Source: Paracoccaceae bacterium (lineage in GTDB: Bacteria; Pseudomonadota; Alphaproteobacteria; Rhodobacterales; Rhodobacteraceae). From it: a DNA stretch of 42,361 bases. Made by a program: the position numbers and the translations under genes. This document shows positions 17,288 through 26,241 of the stretch, piece by piece. Each line of letters starts with the position of its first letter. Positions within the stretch are counted from its first letter, which is position 1. The DNA is taken from NCBI GenBank assembly GCA_947461435.1, contig CANHLE010000020.1:1-42361 (forward strand), in the 5' to 3' direction. The notes under the pieces are model-generated. The model searched no databases. It saw only the letters and a list, made by a program, of their open reading frames with translations, and had not been told where the DNA came from.

Positions 17288-19680
17288 CCGTCAAGTCCCG
17301 CATCGCGCAGCAGCGCGCGGGCGGCGTCTTCGGCCAGACGTTCGCGCCCCGCGCCGTGAACCGGAACCTTTCCCGGTTCAAAAAACAAGGGGGCCGACAG
17401 CGGCGAAAGACGCGGCAAGCGGCGGGTGTCAATTCGGCCTTTGATGCCGATCAAAAGATCTTCGATGCGCGAAAAATCAACCATTCCGCGCATCGCCTCT
17501 TCGCGTGTGATCTGCAGCAAAAGATGGTTCGGATCATATTTAAGCAGCGTATCGTACAGGATATCTGACGAAAACGTGGCCTGCCGACCCGATTTGCGGC
17601 GCCCTTGGTTGTTGCGCTCGATCAGTCCGGCGATGATGGCGACAGTGCGAAAGCCGCGTTTCATCACGGCATTGCCCGCAAGCCAGCCTTCCAAGCCATC
17701 GCGCAGATGATCAAGGTTCAGCAGGGGCGCGGCATCCATCACCGGGTCCAACCCCCAAATCAGCGTCGCATAATCTGTTGCCACAAAACCCAAAGGGGAA
17801 AGTCCGCGCTCTTCCATCACCTTGGTCACCAAAAGCCCAAGCGTCTGTTGGCCATTCCGCCCGGCAAAGCCATAAAGGCACAGGTGTTCGCGCCCATCAT
17901 GGGGAAAGCTTTCAACCAACAGGCGCCCGGGCTTTGGAAGCTGCGAAACCTCGCGTTGCAGGGTCAGCCACTGTGCCGTGTGGCGCGGCAGGTCGGGCCA
18001 GGACTCGTGCTGAAGGATATCAAGGATGCGCTGCGTCAGTAGGGTTGATGTCGCGAATTTCGTCCCGGAGAACACCGCAACTTTCGGATCACGGCCCGGG
18101 GAGCGCGTCACCTCGACCGTCATTTCGTTCAGGCCCTCGTATTTCACCACCTGACCCCCGATCAAGAAGGTGTCGCCGGGCGTCAAGGTCGAGGCAAAGC
18201 TCTCTTCGATCTCACCCAAGGGGGCGCCGCCCATCTGACGGCGAAACCGTACCTTGAGGGTTTCGATATCGATGATCGTGCCCAGGTTCTGGCGTATCAC
18301 GGCCGCCGCGCGCGGATCTCGCAACTGCCATTTGCCCTGTTTAAGCAGCAGCCTTTGCCATTTGTCATAGGCGCGCAAAGCATACCCGCCCGTGGCCACG
18401 AAATCGAGACAATCGTCAAATTCCGGTCGGGTCAGGGCGCGGTAGGGTCCGGCGGTAATCACCTCGGCAAAAAGCGCGTCGGCCCCAAAAGGGGCGGCGC
18501 AGGCCGTTGCCAGAATATGTTGACACAGCACGTCCCGCGGCCCCGGGCCGCGCGGCTCGCCGTCAAGGGCATGGTCGCGCACCGCGTCCAATGCCGCCTG
18601 ACATTCGACGACCTCAAACCGGTTGGCGGGCACCAACAGCGCTTTTGACGGCGCATTGTATCGGTGATTGGCCCGCCCGATGCGCTGAACCAATCGCTTG
18701 ATGTTCTTGGGCGCGCCAACCTGTATGACCAGATCGACATCTCCCCAATCGATGCCAAGATCCAGACTGCCGGTGCAGACCACAGCGCGCAGGGCCCCTT
18801 CGGTCATCGCCTGTTCCACGCGTTCGCGCTGCTCGCGCGACAAGGACCCGTGATGAATGCCGATGGGCAAGTCTGACGTGTTCGCCAGCCAAAGGTTGTG
18901 AAAAAAAATCTCGGCCTGCGCGCGGGTGTTATGAAAGATCAAGGTGGTCTTGTGCTGCGCCACCTGCTCAAGAATGGCAGGGATGGCATATTTCCCCCCG
19001 CCGCCCGACCATGGGGGGGGCGCATCTGTGGTCAGCATGGATATGTCGGGGTCTGGTCCGGGTTCCGCCACCAGAACCCGCGTCTGCGTGCCCAGATAAG
19101 CGGCAAGGGCGGGCGGATCTTCGACCGTGGCGGACAGACCAATCCTGCGCAGGCCCGGCGCCAATTTGGCCAGCCGTGCCAGTTGCAACATCAACTGGTC
19201 GCCGCGTTTGGACTCGGCCAAGGCGTGAATTTCATCCACGATCACCCTTTGCAGCCCCGAAAAAAGCCGCGGCGCATCTTCATAGGAAAGCAGCAGCGCC
19301 AGGCTTTCCGGCGTGGTCAGCAAAATATGCGGGGGGTCCGCCCTTTGGCGGCGGCGCTGGGTATAGGTGGTGTCGCCGGTGCGGTCTTCGACGCGGATGG
19401 ACAGGCCGGCCCCCTCGATGGGGGTGCGCAAATTGCGACGGATATCCGCCGTCAACGCCTTGAGGGGTGATATGTACAGGGTATGCAAACCGGGGGGCGG
19501 GGCCGCGCCCAGTTCCGCCAAGCTGGGCAAAAAACCGGCCAGCGTTTTGCCCCCGCCCGTCGGGGCAATCAGCAAGGTTGAAGTGTCGCGCCCCCGCTGC
19601 AGCATCGCGTGCTGGTGGGGGTGCAATGTCCACCCGCGCGCGGTGAAAAAGGCATCAAGTGGGGCGGGAAGGGCGGTCAT
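17284..19680 (-). CDS. Ligase-associated DNA damage response DEXH-box helicase (Lhr-like)
   Basis: This superfamily 2 helicase belongs to the bacterial Lhr group that travels with PdeM. The chosen start gives 798 residues: MTALPAPLDAFFTARGW, then the ATP-binding loop APTGGGKT at 39-46, SPLKALTADI, TTPESLALLLS and the DEAH-like box VDEIHAL. The helicase C-terminal half has HHGSLSREQRERVE, TGSLDLGIDWGDVD and QRIGRANHR, followed by the long Lhr-type C-terminal region. An ATG at 19722 with AAGG upstream is an alternative start adding 14 residues; further extension upstream overlaps the divergent phosphoesterase gene and looks non-homologous. The ligase and exonuclease partners are not in this window. 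Confidence 0.92.
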   Translation of the reverse strand: MTALPAPLDAFFTARGWTLHPHQHAMLQRGRDTSTLLIAPTGGGKTLAGFLPSLAELGAAPPPGLHTLYISPLKALTADIRRNLRTPIEGAGLSIRVEDRTGDTTYTQRRRQRADPPHILLTTPESLALLLSYEDAPRLFSGLQRVIVDEIHALAESKRGDQLMLQLARLAKLAPGLRRIGLSATVEDPPALAAYLGTQTRVLVAEPGPDPDISMLTTDAPPPWSGGGGKYAIPAILEQVAQHKTTLIFHNTRAQAEIFFHNLWLANTSDLPIGIHHGSLSREQRERVEQAMTEGALRAVVCTGSLDLGIDWGDVDLVIQVGAPKNIKRLVQRIGRANHRYNAPSKALLVPANRFEVVECQAALDAVRDHALDGEPRGPGPRDVLCQHILATACAAPFGADALFAEVITAGPYRALTRPEFDDCLDFVATGGYALRAYDKWQRLLLKQGKWQLRDPRAAAVIRQNLGTIIDIETLKVRFRRQMGGAPLGEIEESFASTLTPGDTFLIGGQVVKYEGLNEMTVEVTRSPGRDPKVAVFSGTKFATSTLLTQRILDILQHESWPDLPRHTAQWLTLQREVSQLPKPGRLLVESFPHDGREHLCLYGFAGRNGQQTLGLLVTKVMEERGLSPLGFVATDYATLIWGLDPVMDAAPLLNLDHLRDGLEGWLAGNAVMKRGFRTVAIIAGLIERNNQGRRKSGRQATFSSDILYDTLLKYDPNHLLLQITREEAMRGMVDFSRIEDLLIGIKGRIDTRRLPRLSPLSAPLFFEPGKVPVHGAGRERLAEDAARALLRDAGLDG

Positions 19681-19833
19681 GGCGCCAATTGCAGGGCTTA
19701 AGGCGCCCGCGTCAAGGGTCATGGCGACCTTGCCCAGCAACTTGGGCGAAGACAGGGCTCGCCGCCCCTTCCGCGACCGCTTTGTCGTTTTCAGGATGGA
19801 CGGGGCAGGGGCGGGGGGATAGGAGCCATGGCC

Positions 19834-20646
19834 ATGCGCATTCTTTTTCTGGGCGATGTCATGGGCCGTTCGGGCCGGACCGGGGTGGTTGACCAACTGC
19901 CCAAACTGCGGGCCGATTGGGGGCTCGATTTTGTTGTGGTGAACGGCGAAAATGCCAGCCAAGGCGCGGGCCTGACAGCGGAACACGCGAAGGTTCTGCT
20001 GGGGGCAGGGGCGGATTGTCTGACCTTGGGCGATCACGCCTTTGATCAGAAGGACATGATGCAGTTCATCGAACAGGAACCGCGCATCCTTCGGCCGCTG
20101 AATTTCTCAAAGGTGGCACCGGGAAAAGGATACCGGGTTTTTGAGGTCACTCAGGGACGGCGGATCTTGGTCACCCAGGTTCTGGGACAGGTCTTTATGA
20201 AGCGGCCTTTCGATGATCCCTTCTCGGCGGTCGAATCCGTGCTCAAGACGCATCGGTTGGGCGTGGCCGTGCAAGCGGCAATCGTGGATGTGCACGCAGA
20301 GGCCACATCTGAAAAGATGGCCATGGGGCATTGGTGTGATGGTCAGGCGTCGCTGGTTGTGGGCACCCACACGCATGTGCCTACCGCCGATCATCAGATC
20401 TTGACCGGCGGGACAGCCTATCTTTCGGATGCCGGGATGTGCGGCGATTACAATTCTGTCATCGGCATGGAAAAGCTGGAACCCTTGAAGCGGTTCATCA
20501 CGGGCATGGCCTCGTCCCGGTTTGAACCTGCGGGCGGACCGGCCACCCTTTCGGGGATCTATGTTGAAACCGATGACAAGACCGGCCGGGCGCTGCGCGT
20601 TGTGCCGGTTCGGCAGGGCGGCCGGTTGGAGCGTTCGGGACCATGA
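19834..20646 (+). CDS. TIGR00282/YmdB-family metallophosphoesterase
   Basis: The family includes Bacillus YmdB, a dimetal phosphodiesterase reported to act on 2',3'-cyclic nucleotides. The 270-residue protein starts MRILFLGDVMGRSGR and contains VVNGENASQGAGLT, LGDHAFDQKD, DVHAEATSEKMAMG, VGTHTHVPTAD and MCGDYNSVIGM, all in family order. The ATG at 19834 lies 8 bases after AGGAG (19821-19825); the ATG at 19828 is only 2 bases from it and so less likely. The gene is divergent from the Lhr-like helicase and overlaps the next gene by four bases. The native substrate here is unknown. Confidence 0.9.
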   Translation: MRILFLGDVMGRSGRTGVVDQLPKLRADWGLDFVVVNGENASQGAGLTAEHAKVLLGAGADCLTLGDHAFDQKDMMQFIEQEPRILRPLNFSKVAPGKGYRVFEVTQGRRILVTQVLGQVFMKRPFDDPFSAVESVLKTHRLGVAVQAAIVDVHAEATSEKMAMGHWCDGQASLVVGTHTHVPTADHQILTGGTAYLSDAGMCGDYNSVIGMEKLEPLKRFITGMASSRFEPAGGPATLSGIYVETDDKTGRALRVVPVRQGGRLERSGP

Positions 20647-21554
20647 GCGCAGGGGAAAACAAGCAACGATGGCTCTACGTGGCCATGTTGGTGGGGCTTG
20701 GCTTGGGCTGGGGCTGCACCCAGCCTTTGGGCAAGATCGCCGCGTCAACGGGGCATCCGCCCTTTGGTCTTTTGTTTTGGCAATCGGTTGTCTGCGTTGT
20801 CGTGCTGGGTTTGCTGACCGTGGTTCGCGGAACGGGGCTGCCATTGCATCGCAAGGCCCTGCGGTTTTACGTCGTCGTCGCGATCTTGGGCACCTTGATT
20901 CCAAATTATACCTTCTACTTTTCAATCGCCCATCTTCCCTCGGGGATCATGTCGATCATCATTTCGACGATTCCGATGATCGCCCTGCCCATCGGCCTTG
21001 TCTTGGGAACCGAGCGCGTGTCTGCCCGGCGCCTGTTGGGCCTCGGCTTGGGCTTGTCCGGGGTCTTGATGATCGTGCTGCCGTCCACCAGTTTGCCCGA
21101 CCGGGCCATGTTGGCGTTCCTGCCGATCGCGCTGATCGGTCCGTTGTTTTACGCCGTTGAAAACACCTATGTCGCGCGCACCGGGCTTGCCGGGATGGAC
21201 CCGTTGCAAGCCATGTTTGGCACCCAGATCGTTGCCTTGATCCTGTGCATCCCCGCAATGGGCGCCACGGGGGAATGGATGATGCTGCCCCTGCCACCGG
21301 GCCGCCCAGAATATGCTCTGATTCTGACCTCGGCCATGCATGCGCTGCTTTACGCCAGTTTTGTCTGGCTCGCCTCAAAAACGGGTGCAGTCTTTGCCAG
21401 CCAATCGTCTTATATCGTGACGGCGATGGGCATGGTCATGGCAATGCTGGTTCTGGGTGAACGGTTCAGCCCTTGGGTATTTGCGGCCGCAGCCGTGATG
21501 CTGTGCGGCCTCGCCTTGGTGAAACCAAAGGCGATGGAAGCAACAGAATTCTAA
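20643..21554 (+). CDS. DMT-family (EamA) transporter
   Basis: The 303-residue protein is an integral membrane carrier with about ten hydrophobic segments arranged as two EamA repeats. Recognisable parts are GLGWGCTQPLGKIA in the first helix, SGIMSIIISTIPMIALPIGL at the end of repeat one, and SQSSYIVTAMGMVMAMLVLGERF near the end of repeat two. DMT proteins of this kind usually export amino acids or other small metabolites, but the substrate cannot be read from sequence. The start overlaps the phosphoesterase stop (ATGA, 20643-20646), so the two genes are coupled despite having no evident functional link. Confidence 0.9.
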   Translation: MSAGENKQRWLYVAMLVGLGLGWGCTQPLGKIAASTGHPPFGLLFWQSVVCVVVLGLLTVVRGTGLPLHRKALRFYVVVAILGTLIPNYTFYFSIAHLPSGIMSIIISTIPMIALPIGLVLGTERVSARRLLGLGLGLSGVLMIVLPSTSLPDRAMLAFLPIALIGPLFYAVENTYVARTGLAGMDPLQAMFGTQIVALILCIPAMGATGEWMMLPLPPGRPEYALILTSAMHALLYASFVWLASKTGAVFASQSSYIVTAMGMVMAMLVLGERFSPWVFAAAAVMLCGLALVKPKAMEATEF

Positions 21555-21638
21555 ACACGACTGCATTAGTAGATTTTTATTTCCAAAAAAACCAATACAC
21601 GCTAGTTTCAGTCGAGATTTGATTCCAAGGGGATAGGT

Positions 21639-23423
21639 ATGATCGGACTTGAACTCGGCCAGACGACTCAGGCCCTTGTCGCTTTGGCCATTCTTGCCGT
21701 GATGTTCGTGATGTTCGTGCGCGAGACGTTTCCGATGGAAGTCGTCGCGATCGCCGGTGCCGCCTTGATGCTGATCCTTGGACTGCTTCCGATCAAAGAT
21801 GCAGTTTCGGTCCTGTCCAATTCTGCCCCTTGGACCATTGCGCTGATGTTTATGGTCATGGGCGGATTGGTACGAACGGGCGCGGTCGAAATGGTGATCG
21901 GTCTGGCCGAACGTCACGTCGGCGATCGCCCCAAGACGACGATTGTCGTTCTGTTCGGCTTTATTGCGGTTGCCAGCGCCTTCATGAACAATACGCCCTT
22001 GGTGGCCGTCATGATCCCCGTCGTCATTCAAATTGCGATGAAAATTGGATCCGCCCCGTCGAAACTTCTGATCCCGCTCAGTCATATGACGGTGCTGGGC
22101 GGCATGATCACCTTGATCGGCACCTCGACCAACATTTTGGTCGACGGTGTGGCTGTCAAAGCGGGGATGCCGCACTTCAGCCTCTTTGAAATCGCGCCTC
22201 TGGGCATTGCAGTCACCCTTGTCGGGGGCCTTTACATGGCGCTTTTTGCCAAGCGCCTGTTGCCCGACCGCCAATCCATGGCCACGATGCTGGGGGATCG
22301 CAAGCGCATGAAATACTTCACCGAGGTCGCCATTCCCGAAGATTCGGTTCTGGTAGGCAAATCGGTGCTGGAGGTGCAGCAGTTCAAACGCAACGGCGTG
22401 CGGGTGATTGACGTGCTGCGCGGCGATGCCAGCCTGCGCCGCGACCTTGGGGGGGTGGTGCTCGATTCGGGCGACCGCGTGGTTCTGCGCACCGAGATGA
22501 GCGAACTTCTGGGCATGCAAAACCGAACCGACATGCGCATTGTGGACAAGCTGTCCTCGGTCGAAACCGAAACGGTTGAGGTGCTTATCACGCCCGGTTG
22601 CCGGATGATTGGCAAGACTCTGGGCGAGTTGCGCCTGCGACGGCGGTATGGCGTTTATGTTTTGGCGGCGCATCGGCGCAGTCAGAATATTGGCCGCCAA
22701 TTGGATGAATTGGTGGTTCAAGTCGGCGATACGCTTCTGCTGGAAGGCGCTCAGGAAGATATCAAACGTCTGGCCGCTGACATGGAAATGGTCGATGTGG
22801 CCCATCCCACCCAAAAGGCCTTCCGTCGCCACAAGGCCCCCATTGCCATCGGCGCGCTGTTGTTCGTCGTGGTCCTGTCTTCTTTCGACGTCGCCCCGAT
22901 CTATGCCTTGGGGTTTCTGGCCGTCACCTTGATCTTGATCACCCGCTGCATCGACAGTGATGAGGCTTTGGGCTTTGTCGATGGGCGCCTTATGGCGATG
23001 ATCTTTGCCATGTTGGCCGTGGGCGAGGGGCTGGATCAGTCCGGCGCTGTGGCCTTGATCGTTACAGCGGTCAAACCCTGGATGGAAGGCTTGCCGCCCT
23101 TTGCGATGATCCTTGCGATTTACCTGCTGGGTCTGATCCTGACAGAGTTTTTGTCCAACAACGCCGTGGCCGTGATTTACACGCCTATCGCAATCGAATT
23201 GGCCAATCAACTGGGCGTGGATCCGCGCCCCTTCGTCGTGGCGGTGATGTTCAGCGCGACCTTGGCCTTTGCGACCCCCGTGGGATACCAGACCAACATG
23301 ATGGTCTATGGCCCCGGCGGGTACAAATTTCTCGATTTCACCAAGATCGGCCTTCCCTTGAACGTCATCACATGGCTGGTCTGTTCGGCATTGATCCCGC
23401 TGATCTGGCCTTTGTATCCCTAA
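21639..23423 (+). CDS. SLC13-family permease with two central TrkA-C (RCK-C) domains
   Basis: The 594-residue protein has the divalent anion:Na+ symporter architecture. An N-terminal membrane half contains [18 protein letters not shown] and [11 protein letters not shown] cytoplasmic insert (about 205-400) is made of two TrkA-C-like domains, recognisable in [15 protein letters not shown] and [19 protein letters not shown]. The C-terminal membrane half has [17 protein letters not shown] and [19 protein letters not shown]. The paired NNTP/GTSTN and [13 protein letters not shown] elements are the ion and substrate sites of the family. Substrates include sulfate, dicarboxylates or other oxyanions. 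It has its own ribosome binding site and an AT-rich 84-base upstream gap. Confidence 0.92.
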   Translation: MIGLELGQTTQALVALAILAVMFVMFVRETFPMEVVAIAGAALMLILGLLPIKDAVSVLSNSAPWTIALMFMVMGGLVRTGAVEMVIGLAERHVGDRPKTTIVVLFGFIAVASAFMNNTPLVAVMIPVVIQIAMKIGSAPSKLLIPLSHMTVLGGMITLIGTSTNILVDGVAVKAGMPHFSLFEIAPLGIAVTLVGGLYMALFAKRLLPDRQSMATMLGDRKRMKYFTEVAIPEDSVLVGKSVLEVQQFKRNGVRVIDVLRGDASLRRDLGGVVLDSGDRVVLRTEMSELLGMQNRTDMRIVDKLSSVETETVEVLITPGCRMIGKTLGELRLRRRYGVYVLAAHRRSQNIGRQLDELVVQVGDTLLLEGAQEDIKRLAADMEMVDVAHPTQKAFRRHKAPIAIGALLFVVVLSSFDVAPIYALGFLAVTLILITRCIDSDEALGFVDGRLMAMIFAMLAVGEGLDQSGAVALIVTAVKPWMEGLPPFAMILAIYLLGLILTEFLSNNAVAVIYTPIAIELANQLGVDPRPFVVAVMFSATLAFATPVGYQTNMMVYGPGGYKFLDFTKIGLPLNVITWLVCSALIPLIWPLYP

Positions 23424-23441
23424 GGGCGGGGCTTGCCGCCC
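23424..23441 (+). terminator. GC-rich hairpin after the SLC13 gene
   Basis: GGGCGG (23424-23429) and CCGCCC (23436-23441) can form a six-pair stem immediately after the SLC13 stop codon. There is no T tract, so termination would be weak or absent; it may only be a GC-rich spacer before yebC. Confidence 0.25.
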
Positions 23442-23497
23442 CCCCACCGGGTGGTGTAGAGGAGCGCATTACCGAAAAGGCACCGGAGTTTAAGGTC

Positions 23498-24238
23498 ATG
23501 GCAGGCCATTCAAAATGGGCGAACATCCAGCACCGCAAGGGCAAGCAGGATGGTATTCGTTCAAAAATGTTCTCAAAGCTGTCGAAGGAAATCACCGTCG
23601 CAGCCAAGATGGGCGATCCTGACCCAGACAAGAACCCGCGTTTGCGCCTTGCGGTAAAGGCCGCAAAAGCGGTGTCGATGCCCAAGGACGTGATCGACCG
23701 GGCGATCAAGAAAAGTACGATGGGCGATGCGGCCGACTATACCGAAATCCGGTACGAAGGTTACGGCGCCAATGGCATTGCCATCATGGTTGAGGCGATG
23801 ACCGACAACCTGAACCGCACCGCGTCGAATGTGCGCAGCTATTTCAGCAAATGCGGCGGCAACATGGGGCAGACCGGATCGGTCAGCCATGGCTTTGACC
23901 GCGTGGGCGAAATTACCTATCCCGCCAAGGCCGGCTCGCCGGACGATGTGATGATGGCGGCCTTGGATGCTGGCGCGGATGATGTGGAATCCGATGACGA
24001 AGGCCATTGGATTTATTGTTCCGTTGAATCCTTGAATGAGGTGTCTGACGCCTTGGAAAAAGCCTTGGGAGAGTCCACCGAATCCAAGTTGATCTGGAAA
24101 CCCCAAACCGTGACCGAGGTCGATCTTGAAACGGCCCAAAAGCTGATGCGCCTTGTCGACATGTTGGAAGAAGACGACGACGTGCAGAACGTCACGCATA
24201 ATTTCGACATCCCCGAGGATGTTGCGGCCGCCCTTTAA
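23498..24238 (+). CDS. yebC: YebC/PmpR-family protein (transcriptional regulator / translation factor)
   Basis: The start ATG at 23498 begins the invariant [18 protein letters not shown], preceded by GGAG at 23485-23488; the frame extends upstream to 23372 but that part overlaps the SLC13 gene and is not homologous. The 246-residue protein contains [34 protein letters not shown] and [13 protein letters not shown] (family spelling GGNLGxxGSV). YebC proteins were long annotated as regulators; recent work links some to rescue of ribosomes stalled on proline runs. A clear rho-independent terminator follows. In many bacteria the gene lies beside ruvC/ruvA, but here it is separate from them. Confidence 0.96.
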   Translation: MAGHSKWANIQHRKGKQDGIRSKMFSKLSKEITVAAKMGDPDPDKNPRLRLAVKAAKAVSMPKDVIDRAIKKSTMGDAADYTEIRYEGYGANGIAIMVEAMTDNLNRTASNVRSYFSKCGGNMGQTGSVSHGFDRVGEITYPAKAGSPDDVMMAALDAGADDVESDDEGHWIYCSVESLNEVSDALEKALGESTESKLIWKPQTVTEVDLETAQKLMRLVDMLEEDDDVQNVTHNFDIPEDVAAAL

Positions 24239-24261
24239 CGGCCCCGGATCTGCGCCAGTAC

Positions 24262-24285
24262 AGGGCCCGCTCGCGCGGGCCTTTT
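24262..24285 (+). terminator. Rho-independent terminator after yebC
   Basis: GGCCCGC (24264-24270), loop TCGC, GCGGGCC (24275-24281), then TTTTGTCTT. This is a perfect seven-pair GC stem followed by a T tract, 25 bases after the yebC stop. Confidence 0.85.
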
Positions 24286-24290
24286 GTCTT

Positions 24291-24341
24291 CTGTCACCCG
24301 TTTGTAAAGCAACAGTCACAGTCCTGTCATGGCCTTGTTGC
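24291..24341 (+). promoter_or_regulatory. Putative Pho-box array (PhoB operator)
   Basis: Five 7-base elements repeat with exact 11-base periodicity: CTGTCAC (24291), TTGTAAA (24302), CAGTCAC (24313), CTGTCAT (24324) and TTGTTGC (24335), each separated by four bases. The Pho-box unit is a pair of CTGTCAT-like 7-mers with a 4-base spacer, so this looks like two tandem boxes plus a degenerate half. It lies between the yebC terminator and the acyltransferase gene. The first ATG of the acyltransferase frame (24329) falls inside it, which supports the later start at 24401. Confidence 0.6.
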
Positions 24342-24400
24342 ATGATGAAACCGCGACGGCCCTTTCTGCCGGGGGCCGATTTGGGCATGTGGGGATCAAG

Positions 24401-25315
24401 ATGACCAAGCTGATCAATTCTTCCGACTTTGACGCGGCGTTTGCCGAAATCGGCCTGCCGGAACTGGGCAAGGGCGATATCGCCTTTTCCTATTCGCATC
24501 CCGGTCAATCCCGGTTTCGTCGCAGCCTGATCCGCGGCGTGGAAGTTCTCAGCGGCAGCAAGACATTCGAGCGCCTCTATAATGAATGGAAGGCCGTCCC
24601 GCGCGATCCGGAGGAGACGATATTCAAGTCAGCCGTGCAGACCTTGGGGGTCAAGGCGGCGTTTGTGTCGGGTGAAGAAAATGCGATTCCCGCCACGGGC
24701 GGTGTCTTGGTCGTCGCAAATCATCCCTTTGGAATCATTGACGGCTTGCTGATCGGCCATCTGGCCAGCTTGGGGCGCAGCGATGTCAAACTGATGGTGC
24801 ACAGCTTGTTGGCCCAACCGCCAGAGGTGAAAGATTCCCTCTTGCCCGTCGATTTTGGCGGCACCAGCGAGTCGCGCCGCGTTTCGGCCTTGACGCGCAA
24901 ACAGGCCGTGGATTGGCTGGATCAGGGCCATGTTCTGGTGATTTTTCCGGCGGGCGGCATTTCAACCTCACCCAAACCCTGGTCGCGCAAGGCGGCAGAT
25001 CCTGCATGGCATCCTTTCGTCGCGCGGTTGGCCAGCCGTCCGGGCGTCAAGACCGTGCCGATCTTTCTGCACGGCCAAAATTCGCGCCTGTTTCAGGTCC
25101 TTAGCCACTTCAGCTATCCCTTGCGGATCGCCATGATTTTCCGCGAGACCAAGCGCCGGCTGAATCGTCCGGTCAAAGTGGCCATGGGCGCCGCCATCGA
25201 TTGCGCCGTGATGGAGCGCGACCAGATCGTGGACCATCTGCGCCGCGTCACCTTTGCGATGGGCGGGGCGGATCCCAAGGCCGAATATGTTTTCCCAAAG
25301 CGGTTCAAGTTCTAG
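24401..25315 (+). CDS. PlsC-like lysophospholipid acyltransferase, probably phosphate-regulated
   Basis: The 304-residue protein has the glycerophospholipid acyltransferase motifs: ANHPFGIIDGL (His108 and Asp114; the usual HX4D is here HX5D), and FPAGGIS further on. An N-terminal 100-residue region precedes the catalytic domain. Such proteins acylate lysophospholipids or the lyso-form of ornithine and related aminolipids. The ATG at 24401 follows GGGGA by 6 bases; the ATG at 24329 lies inside a putative Pho-box array and has no ribosome binding site. The Pho-box context suggests a role in lipid remodelling under phosphate limitation. That regulatory link is inference; the enzyme family is clear. 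Confidence 0.88.
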   Translation: MTKLINSSDFDAAFAEIGLPELGKGDIAFSYSHPGQSRFRRSLIRGVEVLSGSKTFERLYNEWKAVPRDPEETIFKSAVQTLGVKAAFVSGEENAIPATGGVLVVANHPFGIIDGLLIGHLASLGRSDVKLMVHSLLAQPPEVKDSLLPVDFGGTSESRRVSALTRKQAVDWLDQGHVLVIFPAGGISTSPKPWSRKAADPAWHPFVARLASRPGVKTVPIFLHGQNSRLFQVLSHFSYPLRIAMIFRETKRRLNRPVKVAMGAAIDCAVMERDQIVDHLRRVTFAMGGADPKAEYVFPKRFKF

Positions 25316-25399
25316 CGTCACCTGCCGATGCACCGGGGACTGGACGGCGCGGCCCATTTATGATTGACGGCTGTCAACGCGCCTTTGGGGGGGGGCAAG

Positions 25400-25639
25400 A
25401 TGGCCATTTCAGATTTGCAGCACATGCTCAAAGGCATGGAGCCCGCGTTGGCACCGGTGCCTTTCGGGATTGTCACCGTTGCGGCCTTGCCGCCGGCCTT
25501 GGCCCGCTTTGTCAACGCATTGGCCGATAAGGCGATCAGCGCAAACGTGATCGCCGGCTATTACCATGACCATATTCTTGTCCAATGGGATCGGCGCCAT
25601 GATGCCGTTGCAGCCCTGTGGAGCCTTTCAAATGCTTGA
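25400..25639 (+). CDS. Short ACT-domain protein (COG3602-like, reduced)
   Basis: The 79-residue protein starts at ATG 25400 after a G-rich stretch. Its C-terminal half, ISANVIAGYYHDHILVQW with the following DAVAALWSL, matches the second ACT unit of COG3602/DUF2241 proteins (typically ISCNVVAGFHHDHLFV). These are usually about 130 residues with two ACT units; here the middle of the family sequence appears to be missing, leaving one ACT unit after the usual N-terminal helix (ISDLQHMLKGMEP). ACT domains often bind amino acids. The gene overlaps the ArgO-like exporter by eight bases, so a link to amino acid sensing is plausible but unproven. Confidence 0.7.
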   Translation: MAISDLQHMLKGMEPALAPVPFGIVTVAALPPALARFVNALADKAISANVIAGYYHDHILVQWDRRHDAVAALWSLSNA

Positions 25640-26237
25640 AGCAACGCTCCAGGGCTACCTCGTCTCCGTCAGTTTGATCCTTGCGATCGGTGCCCAAAAT
25701 GCCTTCGTGCTGCGCCAAGGTATTCGGGGCGAGCATGTCTTGGCCGTGGTTCTGGTTTGCGCGGCGTCAGATGCGATCTTGATTGCGGCCGGCGTGGCCG
25801 GATTTGGGGCCGCCTCGGCGCGGTTTCCTTGGCTGGGCGAGGCGATGCGCTTGGGCGGGGTGGCCTTCCTTTTGGTGTACGGCGCATTGCGCTTTCGGGC
25901 CGCTTTGCGCGGCGGCGAGGCGCTTCGCCCCGCCGATGGCGCAAGCGCGTCGTTGACGGCCGTCCTTGGGACTTGCCTTGTGCTGACCTGGGCCAATCCG
26001 CATGTCTATCTCGATACGGTTGCGCTCTTGGGTTCCATCTCAGCGCAATATGCCCCCTATCAGCTTGAATTCGGCATCGGGGCGGCGTGCGGTTCGTTCT
26101 CCTTCTTTGCGGCGCTTGGATTTGGCGCAAGGTTTCTTGCGCCGCTGTTTGCAAAGCCTCAGGCTTGGGTCGTCCTCGAGGTGGTCATCGGCCTGACCAT
26201 GTGGGCCATAGCGGCGGGGCTGGCCCTTGGCGGTTGA
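25632..26237 (+). CDS. argO: LysE/ArgO-family amino acid exporter
   Basis: The 201-residue membrane protein follows E. coli ArgO almost throughout: SLILAIGAQNAFVLRQGIRG, CAASDAILIAAGVAGFG, LGGVAFLLVYGALRFRAAL, LTWANPHVYLDTVALLGSIS and VVIGLTMWAIAAGLAL. ArgO/LysE proteins export basic amino acids such as arginine and lysine. The start at 25632 follows GGAG (25620-25623) by 8 bases and overlaps the ACT gene's stop; the frame extends further upstream inside that gene, but those residues are not homologous. Length matches the family (about 205-215). Confidence 0.92.
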   Translation: MLEATLQGYLVSVSLILAIGAQNAFVLRQGIRGEHVLAVVLVCAASDAILIAAGVAGFGAASARFPWLGEAMRLGGVAFLLVYGALRFRAALRGGEALRPADGASASLTAVLGTCLVLTWANPHVYLDTVALLGSISAQYAPYQLEFGIGAACGSFSFFAALGFGARFLAPLFAKPQAWVVLEVVIGLTMWAIAAGLALGG

Positions 26238-26241
26238 GCCG

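Noticed and set aside
21375-23447. A 690-codon minus-strand frame opposite the SLC13 gene
   Set aside because: Antisense shadow of a clear membrane transporter; composition dominated by His, Gln, Arg and Asp, with no domain.
25364-25377. Small inverted repeat TTGAC-GGCT-GTCAA before the ACT gene
   Set aside because: Only five pairs with no T tract; likely to occur by chance.
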